Shown here one piece after another: positions 41,034 to 49,977 of a DNA stretch of 64,000 nt. Under the pieces are notes generated by a model. It saw only the letters and a list, made by a program, of their open reading frames with translations, was not told where the DNA came from and searched no databases. The stretch comes from DATCMA01 sp036563645 (GTDB taxonomy: Bacteria > Actinomycetota > Actinomycetes > Mycobacteriales > Micromonosporaceae), in the NCBI GenBank assembly GCA_036563645.1, contig DATCMA010000056.1, positions 49,052-113,051 of the forward strand. The letters are read 5' to 3'. The position numbers and the translations under genes are program-made. Position 1 is the first letter of the stretch. Each line of letters starts with the position of its first letter.

Positions 41034-42374
41034 GTGACGCAGGTGCAGATTCGCCGAATGTCCGCGTTCAGCTTCCCGGGATACTCCTTCGATCCGGCCA
41101 CCGGCGTGGCGACCTTCGACTACGCGCTGACGGGCCCGACGGGCGAGCTGCGCTTCACCGAGACGGTGACCTTCCCGCCTGCCCGCCGCGCCCCGTCCCC
41201 CGCGTTCTACCGGGTGCTCGAGCTCCTCCACGTGGTCGCGGGGGTGAGCTACTACAAGATCTCCGCTCCACCGCGCCTCGTGCTCCCCACGCCGTTCCCG
41301 CCGGCCGCCATCAAGTTGATCAACGCGGTCTACACCAAAGGTCTCGCCGAGTTCGCCTACCGCAACCAGCTTCCCCACGTGTTGGAACTCGCCGCGACCG
41401 TGCCCGACGGCGCGCCTCCCCCCGCTCTCGAGCCGGTCGATGTGAGCGGCGGGCGGCCGCTGTCGGCGATGGGCGGCGGCAAGGACTCGATCGTGACCCT
41501 CGAAGCGCTGCGCCGCGCGGGTTTCGACCCGGTGCCGTTCGCGGTCAACCCCAACCGGATCATCGACTCGGTCACCGCGGCCAGCGGGTTGCCCGCGCTC
41601 GCCGCCCGACGCCGCCTCGACCCGAAGGTGTTGGAGTTGAACGAGGCCGGCGCCTACAACGGACACGTTCCCGTGACCGCCATCAACTCCCTCATCGCGG
41701 TGGCCACCGCCGCGCTTCACGGTCTCGGCCCCGTGGTGATGTCCAACGAACGCTCCGCCTCGGACCCCAACTTGACCTGGCGCGGGCACGAGATCAACCA
41801 CCAGTGGTCCAAGGGAATTGAGGCGGAAGGGCTGCTGCGCGAGGCGCTCGCCGCGCACGCCGGGCTCGTGGAGGCCTATTTCTCGCTGCTGCGCCCACTC
41901 TCCGAACTGCACATCGCCAAGCTGTTCGCCGCGATCACCAGCTACGACGCCGTCGTGACGAGCTGCAATCGGGCATTCACGCTGCGCGGCGCCCACGACC
42001 GATGGTGCGGTGACTGCCCGAAATGCCGATTCGTGTTCCTAGCGCTCGCGCCGTTCATGACGCGGGACCGCATCGCGCGGATCTTCGGCACCGATCTGCT
42101 CGCCGACCCCGCGCAGGTACCCGGCTATCGCGAGCTCCTCGGCATCGAGGCGCACAAGCCCTTTGAGTGTGTCGGTGAGGTCGTGGAGTCGACTGTGGCG
42201 CTCGACCTGCTCCGCGGCCAGGAGCAGTGGCGCGACGCCCCGGTTGTGCGCGCGCTCGTCGAGGATCTGCCGCCGACGGCGTGGGAGACCGCCGCTCACG
42301 CCCCCGTCTTCACCGCCGACGGGCCGCACTTCATCCCCCCCGCCTACCGGGCGGCGATCGCCGCGCTGGGCTGA
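41034..42374 (+). CDS. murL: UDP-MurNAc-L-Ala-L-Glu epimerase (MurL)
   Basis: 446 residues from GTG 41034, 6 bases after GAGGAG; ATG 40998 would add 12 residues. The sequence has the features I associate with MurL: SPAFYRVLELLHVVAGVSYYKI, GKDSIVTLEALRRAGFDP (ATP-pyrophosphatase-like SGGKDS loop, here MGGGKDS), VMSNERSASDPNLTW, INHQWSKG and a Cys pair in WCGDCPKCRFVFLAL. MurL uses ATP to invert the terminal L-Glu to D-Glu in the muropeptide precursor, replacing glutamate racemase. The pathway was described in Xanthomonas and reported in some actinobacteria. The divergent murD2 neighbour supports the call strongly. Confidence 0.88.
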   Translation: MTQVQIRRMSAFSFPGYSFDPATGVATFDYALTGPTGELRFTETVTFPPARRAPSPAFYRVLELLHVVAGVSYYKISAPPRLVLPTPFPPAAIKLINAVYTKGLAEFAYRNQLPHVLELAATVPDGAPPPALEPVDVSGGRPLSAMGGGKDSIVTLEALRRAGFDPVPFAVNPNRIIDSVTAASGLPALAARRRLDPKVLELNEAGAYNGHVPVTAINSLIAVATAALHGLGPVVMSNERSASDPNLTWRGHEINHQWSKGIEAEGLLREALAAHAGLVEAYFSLLRPLSELHIAKLFAAITSYDAVVTSCNRAFTLRGAHDRWCGDCPKCRFVFLALAPFMTRDRIARIFGTDLLADPAQVPGYRELLGIEAHKPFECVGEVVESTVALDLLRGQEQWRDAPVVRALVEDLPPTAWETAAHAPVFTADGPHFIPPAYRAAIAALG

Positions 42375-42427
42375 CCCGCCGTCTCGGCATCGCCGACCAC
42401 GAAGCGCCGAGGGGCGCTGCGCTACGG

Positions 42428-43261
42428 TCAGTCGACCGCGACGGGATCGTCGCGGCCCAGCTCCCAGAAGGCGACGGCCGCCGCGGCGGCGACGTTGAGG
42501 GAATCGACGCCCCGTCGCATCGGAATCACCACGCGGCGATCGCTCAGGGCCATCGCCTGCGGGGACAGCCCTGGCCCCTCCGCGCCGAGCATGAGCGCCG
42601 CCCGACGTCGGTGGGCGGCGTCGAGGTGCTGGATCGGCAGCGCGTCCGCCGCCGGAGTCAACGCCAAGAGCGAGAACCCCGCCGCGCGCACCTGGGCGAG
42701 CGCGTCGGGCCACGGGGCGAGTCGCGCGTAGGGGACCGCGAACACCTCGCCCATACTCACCCGGACACTGCGCCGGTAGAGCGGATCGGCGCACGAGGGC
42801 GACAGGAGGACCCCGTCGACGCCGAGGGCGGCTGCCCCGCGAAAGATCGCTCCCAGGTTGGTGTGGTTGTTGACATCCTCCAAGATCGCTATCCGCCGCG
42901 CCGTCGTGAGGATCTCCTCGGGCTCAGGCAAGGGCCGCCGGTGGAACGACGCGAGGACCCCGCGGTGCACGTGAAAACCGGTCACCTGTGCCAACACGTC
43001 CTGGCTCGCGGCGTACAGCGGAGCGTCGGCCAGCCCGGCGAACTGGTCAACTCGCTTGATGTCGATGAGGAAGGACCGCGGCCGGTAGCCGGCGCGCAGC
43101 GCCCGCCGCAGCACCAACTCCCCTTCGGCGATGAACAGACCGTGGGGCGGTTCCCAGCGGGTGCGCAGCTCGACGTCGGTCAGCGCCCGGTAGTCGGCGA
43201 TGCGGGGATCATCCGGGTCGGTGATGAGTTCGACGGACACGCCGCCGATTGTCACCGCCAC
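42428..43261 (-). CDS. TrmH/SpoU-family RNA 2'-O-methyltransferase
   Basis: 277 residues from GTG 43261. The three SPOUT motifs are clear: NHTNLGAIFRGAAALGVDGV (motif 1), LMLGAEGPGLS (motif 2) and VVIPMRRGVDSLNVAAAAAV (motif 3), which form the knotted SAM site. The N-terminal 100 residues are the usual substrate-binding domain (GLFIAEGELVLRRALRAGY). It methylates a ribose in tRNA or rRNA; which one cannot be told. It is convergent with murL. Confidence 0.92.
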   Translation of the reverse strand: MAVTIGGVSVELITDPDDPRIADYRALTDVELRTRWEPPHGLFIAEGELVLRRALRAGYRPRSFLIDIKRVDQFAGLADAPLYAASQDVLAQVTGFHVHRGVLASFHRRPLPEPEEILTTARRIAILEDVNNHTNLGAIFRGAAALGVDGVLLSPSCADPLYRRSVRVSMGEVFAVPYARLAPWPDALAQVRAAGFSLLALTPAADALPIQHLDAAHRRRAALMLGAEGPGLSPQAMALSDRRVVIPMRRGVDSLNVAAAAAVAFWELGRDDPVAVD

Positions 43262-43282
43262 CCACGCGCCGCCGGCAAATGA

Positions 43283-44035
43283 TCACCGCTCGGCGACGAA
43301 TCCGTCCTCCTCGGGAGAAGCCGCCTGCGCCGGGCGGCGGACGACCCACACCACACCGATGCCGGCGGCGAGGAGCAGCAGCGCGCCGACGGTCTGCAGA
43401 GGGCCGATCAACAGGCCAAGCACGCCGATCATGGGCGCGGAGACCATGAGCAGCACTCCATCGACCCGCGACAGGATCCGCGAGCGGACCACCGCCCACC
43501 CCACCAGCAGCCAGCCGGCGCTGTAGAAGGTGGCGCCGAGTGTCGAGAACACGCCGGCGGGCAGCGGGCCGACGGCGGTGCGACCGGAGAGGGTCGCGAA
43601 CGGCAGCATCAATCCGGCGCCGCACAGGCCGGTGACGAGTCCCCACATGGCGGCGAGACGGGCCGGAGATGCCGCGTGCAGGGCGGCGAGCGCCAGGAGC
43701 GCGATCAGCCCGGCGCAGATGGCGAACACCCAGCCGATGAGCCGGGCGTGCTGGTCGTGGGCCACGTAGCCCGCGGGCCCGCCCTCGAGATCGCCCATCG
43801 TGCTGAGCGCGTACAGCAGGCCATACGCCGGCAGCAGCCACAGCGCCGCCCGGCTGAAGACCCGAAGGGAGCGGGCCCAGCCGCCGCTGCCGACCGGCGC
43901 CCCACCCGCGCCTGCCGGGCCAGCGGCGGCGAGGACCGACACGCCCGCGTCGCTGCGCGCGACCACGCGCACGCACGCGGTTCGGGCCACTGTGGACGCG
44001 GTCGTCGGAGGTCGGGTGTGTCTGGCTTGGGTCAC
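43283..44035 (-). CDS. integral membrane protein of unknown function
   Basis: 250 residues from GTG 44035 (GAGGAGGG about 10 bases upstream); the open frame continues upstream but is not protein-like. About six or seven helices: FSRAALWLLPAYGLLYALST, LIGWVFAICAGLIALLALAA, LAAMWGLVTGLCGAGLMLP, VFSTLGATFYSAGWLLVGWA, LLMVSAPMIGVLGLLI and VGALLLLAAGIGVVWVV. No known domain is recognised. It lies 21 bases upstream (in transcription order) of the SpoU methyltransferase gene, probably one transcript. Confidence 0.7.
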   Translation of the reverse strand: MTQARHTRPPTTASTVARTACVRVVARSDAGVSVLAAAGPAGAGGAPVGSGGWARSLRVFSRAALWLLPAYGLLYALSTMGDLEGGPAGYVAHDQHARLIGWVFAICAGLIALLALAALHAASPARLAAMWGLVTGLCGAGLMLPFATLSGRTAVGPLPAGVFSTLGATFYSAGWLLVGWAVVRSRILSRVDGVLLMVSAPMIGVLGLLIGPLQTVGALLLLAAGIGVVWVVRRPAQAASPEEDGFVAER

Positions 44036-44187
44036 CGCGTGGCAGCCCTCCTCGTCAGCCGACAGGCGCCGCGGTGCCCGGCGCCTGGTGGAGATCGGGA
44101 TACGACTGATCGTGGCAGGTGACCCCGGCGGCGCGCCCCGCCTTTGCGGATTTCCCCGCACCCGACCCGCCGTGCGCCCGCTACGCC

Positions 44188-45291
44188 TCAGGCGCGCTCA
44201 GGGGTTTGGCCGAGGATGTCGGCGACGTTGACCCCGCCGCCGGTAGGTGCCTCTCCAGTCGGCGCGGCCGGGGCTCCCGAGGCTCCGCCGACCTCCGCCT
44301 CAGCGGCGCGGACTTCGTCGGTGACACGCCGGGCTTCCTCGGCCGCCGCCTGGGCGGCGACGTTGGCCTCCTGCGTGACGGCGCTGGCGTCGAGGGACGG
44401 TGCCGGGGCGTCGTTGACCATCTGCCCGAGGCCACCGAGCGCGCCGCCGAGCCCTTCGAGAGCCTTGGTCAGCTCGGACGGCACGATCCACACCTTGTTG
44501 GCCTGCCCGTTGGCGATCTGGGGCAGCGCCTGGAGGTACTGGTACGCCAGCACCTTCTGGCTCGGGTTGGCCTCGTGGATCGCCTGGAAGATGGTGCGGA
44601 TCGCCTTCGCCTGCCCTTCGGCTTGGAGGATCCGGGCCTGCCGTTCACCGTCGGCGCGCAGCACGGCCGCCTGCTTCTCGCCTTCCGCGGTGAGGATCTG
44701 CGCTTGCTTGTGCCCTTCGGCGTTGAGGATCGCGGCGCGGCGGTCGCGCTCAGCCCGCATCTGCTTCTCCATCGAGTCGCGGATGCTCGCCGGCGGCTCA
44801 ATCGCCTTGATCTCCACGCGGGTGACCTTGATGCCCCACCGGCCTGTCGTCTCATCGAGCACACCGGACAGATGGCGGTTGATCTCCTCCCGGCTGGTCA
44901 GTGCCCGCTCCAGGTCCAGCGACCCGATGACGTTCCGCAACGTGGTGACGGTCAGCTGCTCAATCGCTTCGAGGAAATCGGCGATCTCATAGGTGGCGCG
45001 CACCGGATCGATAACCCTGAAGTACAGGACGCTATCGATCGACACCACGAGGTTGTCCGAGGTGATGACGGGCTGGGGGGCGAAGCTCACCACCTGCTCC
45101 CGCATATCGACCTTGGCGCGGATGCTGTCGATGAACGGGACCAGGACGTTGAGACCCGGCCCGAGGGTGCGCTTGTACTTGCCCAGGCGCTCCACCACGT
45201 CCATGCGCTGCTGCGGCACGATCCGCACCGCCTTGAGCAGCGTGAGGACGGTGATGAGCGCTACTGCCCCGACTAGGATCGCCAACTCCAT
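44188..45291 (-). CDS. SPFH/band 7 protein (QmcA/paraslipin type)
   Basis: 367 residues from ATG 45291. One N-terminal helix (LAILVGAVALITVLTLLKAV) is followed by the SPFH domain (VPQQRMDVVERLGKYKRTL, GLNVLVPFID, VITSDNLVVSIDSVLYFRV, SREEINRHLSGVLDE), a long coiled coil rich in Glu, Ala and Arg (AERDRRAAILNAEGHKQAQI), and a Gly/Ala C-terminus. These proteins form large membrane rings or scaffolds and are usually encoded with an NfeD protein, which is the gene just upstream. It probably organises membrane microdomains or protects membrane proteins under stress. Confidence 0.93.
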   Translation of the reverse strand: MELAILVGAVALITVLTLLKAVRIVPQQRMDVVERLGKYKRTLGPGLNVLVPFIDSIRAKVDMREQVVSFAPQPVITSDNLVVSIDSVLYFRVIDPVRATYEIADFLEAIEQLTVTTLRNVIGSLDLERALTSREEINRHLSGVLDETTGRWGIKVTRVEIKAIEPPASIRDSMEKQMRAERDRRAAILNAEGHKQAQILTAEGEKQAAVLRADGERQARILQAEGQAKAIRTIFQAIHEANPSQKVLAYQYLQALPQIANGQANKVWIVPSELTKALEGLGGALGGLGQMVNDAPAPSLDASAVTQEANVAAQAAAEEARRVTDEVRAAEAEVGGASGAPAAPTGEAPTGGGVNVADILGQTPERA

Positions 45292-45345
45292 TGATAAATG
45301 CCTTTCTCCTATCTCGTCGCGTCGTCGTGAACTGGCCGCGGCGCG

Positions 45346-45789
45346 CTAACCTGTCACGTCGTCGCGCCAGACCAACGCGGTGGCGCCATCGACCTCAACG
45401 ACTCGAACCCGTTCCCCCGGGGCGAAGGTTTGCGTTCCGTCGTAGGATCTGGCACTCCAGAGCTCACCGCCGATTTTCACTAGCCCGCGTTCGGCGTCCA
45501 CGGGCTCGACGACCATCGCCTGAGCTCCCGGAAGCGCCTCGATGCCGATCGGCTGGGACGGGCCAATGGCCGGTCGGACGTACCGGCGGATGGCCGGACG
45601 CACGACCACGACCGTCAGGGCGGAGACGAGGGTAAAGACCACGCCTTGCACGGCGATCGGGGCACCGAGAGCGGCGGCAGCGGCCGCGGCGAAAGCCCCC
45701 ACCGCGAACATGATCAGAAACAGGGTCGTGGTGAAGATCTCCGCAATCGCCAACACAACGCCCAGCACGATCCACAGAACCGCGTCCAC
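45346..45789 (-). CDS. NfeD-family membrane protein
   Basis: 147 residues from GTG 45789 (CAGGA upstream). Helices VLWIVLGVVLAIAEIFTTTL, LIMFAVGAFAAAAAAALG and VQGVVFTLVSALTVVVVR are followed by a small OB-fold domain (ALPGAQAMVVEPVDAERGLVKIGGEL and VRVVEVDGATALV), the NfeD1b layout. NfeD proteins work with SPFH partners; the SPFH gene follows after 54 bases in the same direction, so the two form an operon. Confidence 0.9.
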   Translation of the reverse strand: MDAVLWIVLGVVLAIAEIFTTTLFLIMFAVGAFAAAAAAALGAPIAVQGVVFTLVSALTVVVVRPAIRRYVRPAIGPSQPIGIEALPGAQAMVVEPVDAERGLVKIGGELWSARSYDGTQTFAPGERVRVVEVDGATALVWRDDVTG

Positions 45790-45962
45790 GCTTCGATCCT
45801 GACATGACTGTGCCAGGGCGCTCTTCTCCGCACGATCACGGTTGCCCTGCGAAATGATCACGACGAATGCGGTTGCGGCCCCAGGACAGGGGCGATAGCC
45901 TGCCCGCCCGTGCGCCCAGGGGCCGCGCCCGACTCGCCCTGTCGCGTCGTGAGGAGGTAGCC

Positions 45963-47285
45963 GTGCCGCTGCTGCCGGAAACCCGCCGGGCCATCGACGA
46001 TCTCGTCGCCGAAGCGCAAGCCGCGGGTCGGGTGCCCTCGCTCGTGGTGGGCGTCGTCCGCGCTGGCGCGTTAGCGCACGTCGCCCGCGCGGGTGACCAC
46101 CCCACCCCGACGACGGACACCCAATACCGAATCGGGTCCATCACCAAGACGATGACCGCGACGCTGGTCATGCGTCTGCGGGATGGCGGCCACCTCGCTC
46201 TCGACGCTCCCGTCGAGCGGTACGTGCCCGCCACCCCGCTCGGTCAGGTGACCCTGCGGCACCTCCTCAGCCACACCTCGGGTCTCCAGCGAGAACCGGA
46301 TGGCACGTGGTGGGAGCGCTCCGCTGGCGCGGACCTCGACACGCTCCTGGCCGGCGTGACCACCGAGAAGCTCGCCTTCCCCCCGTGGCGGGCCTACCAC
46401 TACTCCAACCTCGCGTATGGCCTCCTCGGCGCCGTGCTCGAACGCGTGACCGGGCGGCGGTGGTGGGAGCTCGTCCAGGACGAGGTACTCCGTCCACTCG
46501 GCATGGCCCGCACCACCTACCACCCCGTCGCGCCCTTCGCTCCCGGGTACGTGGTGCACCCCTGGCACGGCACGCTCCGGGAGGAGCCACGGACCGACAC
46601 CGGGGCCATGGCCGCGGCGGGGCAACTCTGGTCCACCGTCGAGGATCTGGCGCGCTGGGCGGCGTTCCTCGCCGATCCCACCCCGGAGGTGCTCGCCCCG
46701 CAGACCGTCGCGGAGATGTGTACGCCGGTCGTCATGAGTGACCTCGACGCCTGGACCTCGGGGTACGGGCTCGGCCTCGAGCTGGTGCGCGTGGGCGAGC
46801 GCGTCTTCGTCGGACACGGCGGCTCCATGCCCGGTTACCTCGCCACCCTCGCGGTCCACCGGCCCTCCCGCACCGGCGTCGTCGCCTTCGCGAACGCCTA
46901 CACCTTCCGGGAGGGGTCCCTGCGGGCTCTCGGCCACCGTCTGCTCGCCACCGTGCTCGATCGCGAACCACTCCGGCCAGGCCCCTGGCGGCCGTCCGCG
47001 CCGCCACCGCTGGAGATCGCCGAGTTGTGTGGCCGCTGGTGGTGGATGGGTCTGGAACACGAGGTGCGGTGGGACGCCGAGACCGGGGAGCTGCTGGTCG
47101 AGGTGATCCAGCCCGCCCGTGGCGGGGTGCAGCGTTTCGTCGCGGAGGGTCCTGACCGATGGCGCGGCCGGTCCGGAGAGAACGCCGGGGAGGTTCTGGT
47201 CGTCCATCGCGACGCGACCGGGCGGCCCGTGGCGCTCGACATCGCGACGTTCGTCTTGCGCCGGGATCCCGAGGCGCCCGCCTGA
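45963..47285 (+). CDS. class C beta-lactamase-like serine hydrolase
   Basis: 440 residues from GTG 45963 behind GAGGAGG. Nucleophile motif SITK (SxxK) in YRIGSITKTMTATLVM, second motif YSN in YHYSNLAYGLLGAV and third motif HGGSMPGY (in place of KTG) are those of the beta-lactamase/transpeptidase-like superfamily (esterases, D-aminopeptidases). The last 110 residues are a beta-rich C-terminal domain. No signal peptide is seen, so it may act in the cytoplasm. Substrate unknown; the name should not be taken to mean antibiotic resistance. Confidence 0.88.
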   Translation: MPLLPETRRAIDDLVAEAQAAGRVPSLVVGVVRAGALAHVARAGDHPTPTTDTQYRIGSITKTMTATLVMRLRDGGHLALDAPVERYVPATPLGQVTLRHLLSHTSGLQREPDGTWWERSAGADLDTLLAGVTTEKLAFPPWRAYHYSNLAYGLLGAVLERVTGRRWWELVQDEVLRPLGMARTTYHPVAPFAPGYVVHPWHGTLREEPRTDTGAMAAAGQLWSTVEDLARWAAFLADPTPEVLAPQTVAEMCTPVVMSDLDAWTSGYGLGLELVRVGERVFVGHGGSMPGYLATLAVHRPSRTGVVAFANAYTFREGSLRALGHRLLATVLDREPLRPGPWRPSAPPPLEIAELCGRWWWMGLEHEVRWDAETGELLVEVIQPARGGVQRFVAEGPDRWRGRSGENAGEVLVVHRDATGRPVALDIATFVLRRDPEAPA

Positions 47286-47313
47286 CCGACCCGCCCGCGG
47301 CGGCGAGGCGGTG

Positions 47314-48180
47314 TCACGCGGGTTCGGGCTCGGTCACGAAGTCGATCAGGCGCTCGACGGCGTTGATGAGCGGCGTCTCCAGGTCGCGGAAGGTCCGGAC
47401 ACCGGCGAGCACCCGCCGCCACATCTCCGCGGGCTCGGGCACCCCCAGCGCGGCGCAGACCCCCTCTTTCCACGGCTGCCCCGGTGGCACGGTCGGCCAG
47501 GCGCGCAAGCCCACCCGCTCCGGCTTCACCGCCTGCCAGATGTCGACGTACGGATGCCCGGTGACCAACACGTACGGCGAGGAGAGGGCGGCGACCGTCC
47601 GACTCTCCTTCGACCCGGGGACCAAGTGGTCGACGAGCACCCCCAGCCGCCGCCCCGGACCGGGCGCGAACTCGCGAATCCGCTGCGGTAACTCGTCGAT
47701 GCCGTCGATGGGCTCCACCACCACGCCCTCCACGCGCAGATCGTCACCCCAGATCCGCTCGATCAGCGTGGCGTCGTGCAGCCCTTCCACCCAGATGCGG
47801 CTCGCCCGGGCCACCCGTGCGCGCAGCCCCGACACCGCGATCGACCCGGACGGGGTACGGCGGGGCGACGTCGGCGTGATCGCAGGGCTGGGACGGCGAA
47901 GGGTGACCGGCTGGCCGTCGAGCAGGAAGGCCGCGGGCAACAGCGGAAACGTTCGGCGTCGACCGTGGCGGTCCTCCAGGATGACCGCGCCAGCCTCCCA
48001 GCCGACGACCGCGCCGCAGAAGCCCGAGTCAGCGTCCTCGACGACGAGGTCGGGCGTGGCCTCCACCTCCGGCACCACCCGGCGCCGACGCCAATCGCGG
48101 GCGAGCACGTCGCCGTCGTACCGCGCGTCCCACACGAACCGCCACGCTAACCCCCGCTCCACCACCCCACCGTTCGGCAC
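47314..48180 (-). CDS. DUF3097 family protein
   Basis: 288 residues from GTG 48180; a later GTG may be the real start. The combination RYDGDVLARDW near the N-terminus, IWVEGLHDATLIERIWGDDLRVEGVVVEPIDG and LGVLVDHLVPGSKESRT, YVLVTGHPYVDIWQAVKP is characteristic of the actinobacterial DUF3097 family, which has a TOPRIM-like central region (EG..D and DHLVPGSKE). The function is unknown, possibly nucleic-acid related. It is divergent from the next gene and convergent with the serine hydrolase. Confidence 0.88.
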   Translation of the reverse strand: MPNGGVVERGLAWRFVWDARYDGDVLARDWRRRRVVPEVEATPDLVVEDADSGFCGAVVGWEAGAVILEDRHGRRRTFPLLPAAFLLDGQPVTLRRPSPAITPTSPRRTPSGSIAVSGLRARVARASRIWVEGLHDATLIERIWGDDLRVEGVVVEPIDGIDELPQRIREFAPGPGRRLGVLVDHLVPGSKESRTVAALSSPYVLVTGHPYVDIWQAVKPERVGLRAWPTVPPGQPWKEGVCAALGVPEPAEMWRRVLAGVRTFRDLETPLINAVERLIDFVTEPEPA

Positions 48181-48276
48181 GCCGATCGCGCCCCGAGGAA
48201 CGGATCACGGTCAGCGGTGGTGAACCCGGCGGTGCGTCCAAGACAACGGATCGCCCCGACACGTACCCTGTCTCGC

Positions 48277-49068
48277 ATGTCCCCGTCAGCGAGCGCGGCC
48301 ACCGCGACGCCGCGCCGGTCCTGCCGGTTCGTGGCCTGGGTGCGCGCCTGGCGCGCCGGTCTGGTGCCATACGACGACCTCGCGGACGAAATCGCCGGCG
48401 AGGAGGATCACCTCGTCGCCGACGTGCCCGGCACCTGGACCGACGTGCCGCTGCGCGAGGCGCTGCGCATCCTCGCCCGGCACTCCCCCGACGAGATCCG
48501 CCTCGTCCTGCCGGTGCCGGGTGATCCGCGGGGGTTGCCCGGGCCCGGTCCCTTCACCAACGCGGCTCTCCTCGCGGGTGAGGCGGTGGTCGCCCGTGGC
48601 CTCGGGCTCGTCCCCGACGTCCGCAGCCACACCTCCGGTTCCGGTGTGACCTTCGAGACCGTGCTGTGGCGGGTGTACCCGTTGCCCGACCAGGCCCCGC
48701 CCGCGACCTGGACCGACCCCACCCCCGCCGAGGCCGAGGAGGAGCTGACGGCGGCGCTCGCCGAGGCCACCGAGGCGCTCACGCGACTCGACATCGCCCG
48801 CTGGCGGCCTGACCTGGCCGGGGCGTTAGCCGCGCTGCGCCGCCCCGACGCCACCAGTGAGCTGCCACCGGGCTATGACCCGCGCGCCCGGCGGCTGTTC
48901 GCTCGGGCGAGCCTGCTCGACCGCGTGCTGGCGCTCGCGGACCACGCCGCTCCCGGCGCGGCCATCAATGGCTACGAGATGCAGCAGCGGGAGGCGGCGC
49001 TCCGTCCGCTGACCACGGCCTGTCGACGCGCGCTCGTCGCGGCGTGCAACGCCCCGCTGCGCCTGTGA
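48277..49068 (+). CDS. conserved actinobacterial protein of unknown function
   Basis: 263 residues from ATG 48277 (weak ribosome site). Soluble, rich in Ala, Arg, Glu and Asp. Visible segments: WVRAWRAGLVPYDDLADEI, LREALRILARHSPDEIRLVLPVPGDPRGLPGPG, ATEALTRLDIARWRPDLAGAL and YDPRARRLFARASLLDRVLALA. I do not recognise a catalytic motif. Proteins of this appearance are common next to DUF3097 genes in actinobacteria, from memory. Confidence 0.7.
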   Translation: MSPSASAATATPRRSCRFVAWVRAWRAGLVPYDDLADEIAGEEDHLVADVPGTWTDVPLREALRILARHSPDEIRLVLPVPGDPRGLPGPGPFTNAALLAGEAVVARGLGLVPDVRSHTSGSGVTFETVLWRVYPLPDQAPPATWTDPTPAEAEEELTAALAEATEALTRLDIARWRPDLAGALAALRRPDATSELPPGYDPRARRLFARASLLDRVLALADHAAPGAAINGYEMQQREAALRPLTTACRRALVAACNAPLRL

Positions 49069-49132
49069 TCCCGGCGGAGACGCGCGCGCCAGCGCCGCGG
49101 CCGCCGGACGGTGCCCGTGGAGGGGCGCCCCG

Positions 49133-49186
49133 CCCACGACGGGCGGGTGGCCGGAGGGCGCCCGGCCACCCCGTCCCCGTCGTGGG
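49133..49186. terminator. large bidirectional hairpin
   Basis: An imperfect stem of about 20 bp (49133-49152 with 49164-49186) between two convergent genes, the outer part CCCACGACGGG pairing with CCGTCGTGGG. It ends 4 bases before the HAD gene stop. Confidence 0.7.
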
Positions 49187-49190
49187 TGCG

Positions 49191-49973
49191 TCAGATCTCG
49201 TCGATGAGATCGGCGACCGACTCCACCACCCGGGAGGGGCGGTAGGGGTAGCGGTCGATGTCGGCCCGGGTGCTGATCCCCGTCAGCACGAGGATCGTCT
49301 CGAGCCCGGCCTCCAGCCCGCAGAGGATGTCGGTGTCCATCCGGTCACCGATCATGGCGGTGCTCTCCGAATGGGCCTCGATGGTATTCAAGGCCTTGCG
49401 CATCATCATGGGGTTCGGTTTGCCGACGAAGTACGGCTTCACCCCCGTCGCCTTGGAGATCATCGCGGCGACCGATCCGGCGGCGGGCAGCGCTCCCTCG
49501 ACCGACGGGCCCGTGGGATCGGGGTTTGTACAAATGAACCGCGCCCCGTTGTTAATCAGCCGCACCGCCTTCGTGATCGCCTCGAAGCTGTACGTGCGGG
49601 TCTCGCCCAGCACCACGTAGTCCGGGGCGAAGTCGGTCAGCACGTACCCCACCGCGTGCAGCGCAGTGGTCAGGCCCGCCTCCCCGATCACGTACGCGGT
49701 GCCGCCCGGCCGCTGGTCGGCGAGGAACTGGGCGGTCGCCATCGCCGCCGTCCAGATCGCGTTCTCGGGCACGTCGATGCCCATCCGCTTGAGCCGGGCG
49801 TGGAGATCCCGCGGGGTGTAGATCGAGTTGTTGGTGAGGACGAGGAACCGCTTGCCGGAAGCGCGCAGCCGGTTGATGAACTCCGGCGCGCCCGGCACTG
49901 GCTGACCTTCGTGCACGAGCACGCCATCCATGTCGGTCAGCCAGCACTCAATCTTTCTTCTTCGCTCAGTCAC
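49191..49973 (-). CDS. HAD-IIA family phosphatase (NagD-like)
   Basis: 260 residues from GTG 49973; the frame is open up to 50045, but that part lies inside the ferrochelatase gene. HAD motif I is LTDMDGVLVHEG, motif II VLTNNS, motif III around VGKPNPMMMRKAL and motif IV IGDRMDTDI; the large cap of the NagD/PGP type lies between II and III. It hydrolyses phosphate esters such as sugar or nucleoside monophosphates. The start is immediately after the ferrochelatase stop (4 bases), so the two are cotranscribed, a linkage without an obvious reason. Confidence 0.9.
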   Translation of the reverse strand: MTERRRKIECWLTDMDGVLVHEGQPVPGAPEFINRLRASGKRFLVLTNNSIYTPRDLHARLKRMGIDVPENAIWTAAMATAQFLADQRPGGTAYVIGEAGLTTALHAVGYVLTDFAPDYVVLGETRTYSFEAITKAVRLINNGARFICTNPDPTGPSVEGALPAAGSVAAMISKATGVKPYFVGKPNPMMMRKALNTIEAHSESTAMIGDRMDTDILCGLEAGLETILVLTGISTRADIDRYPYRPSRVVESVADLIDEI

Positions 49974-49977
49974 ACCA

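Noticed and set aside
46312..46325. TGGGAGCGCTCCGC, CelR-like sequence
   Set aside because: It is inside the coding region of the serine hydrolase, has two mismatches in the last half and no promoter context.
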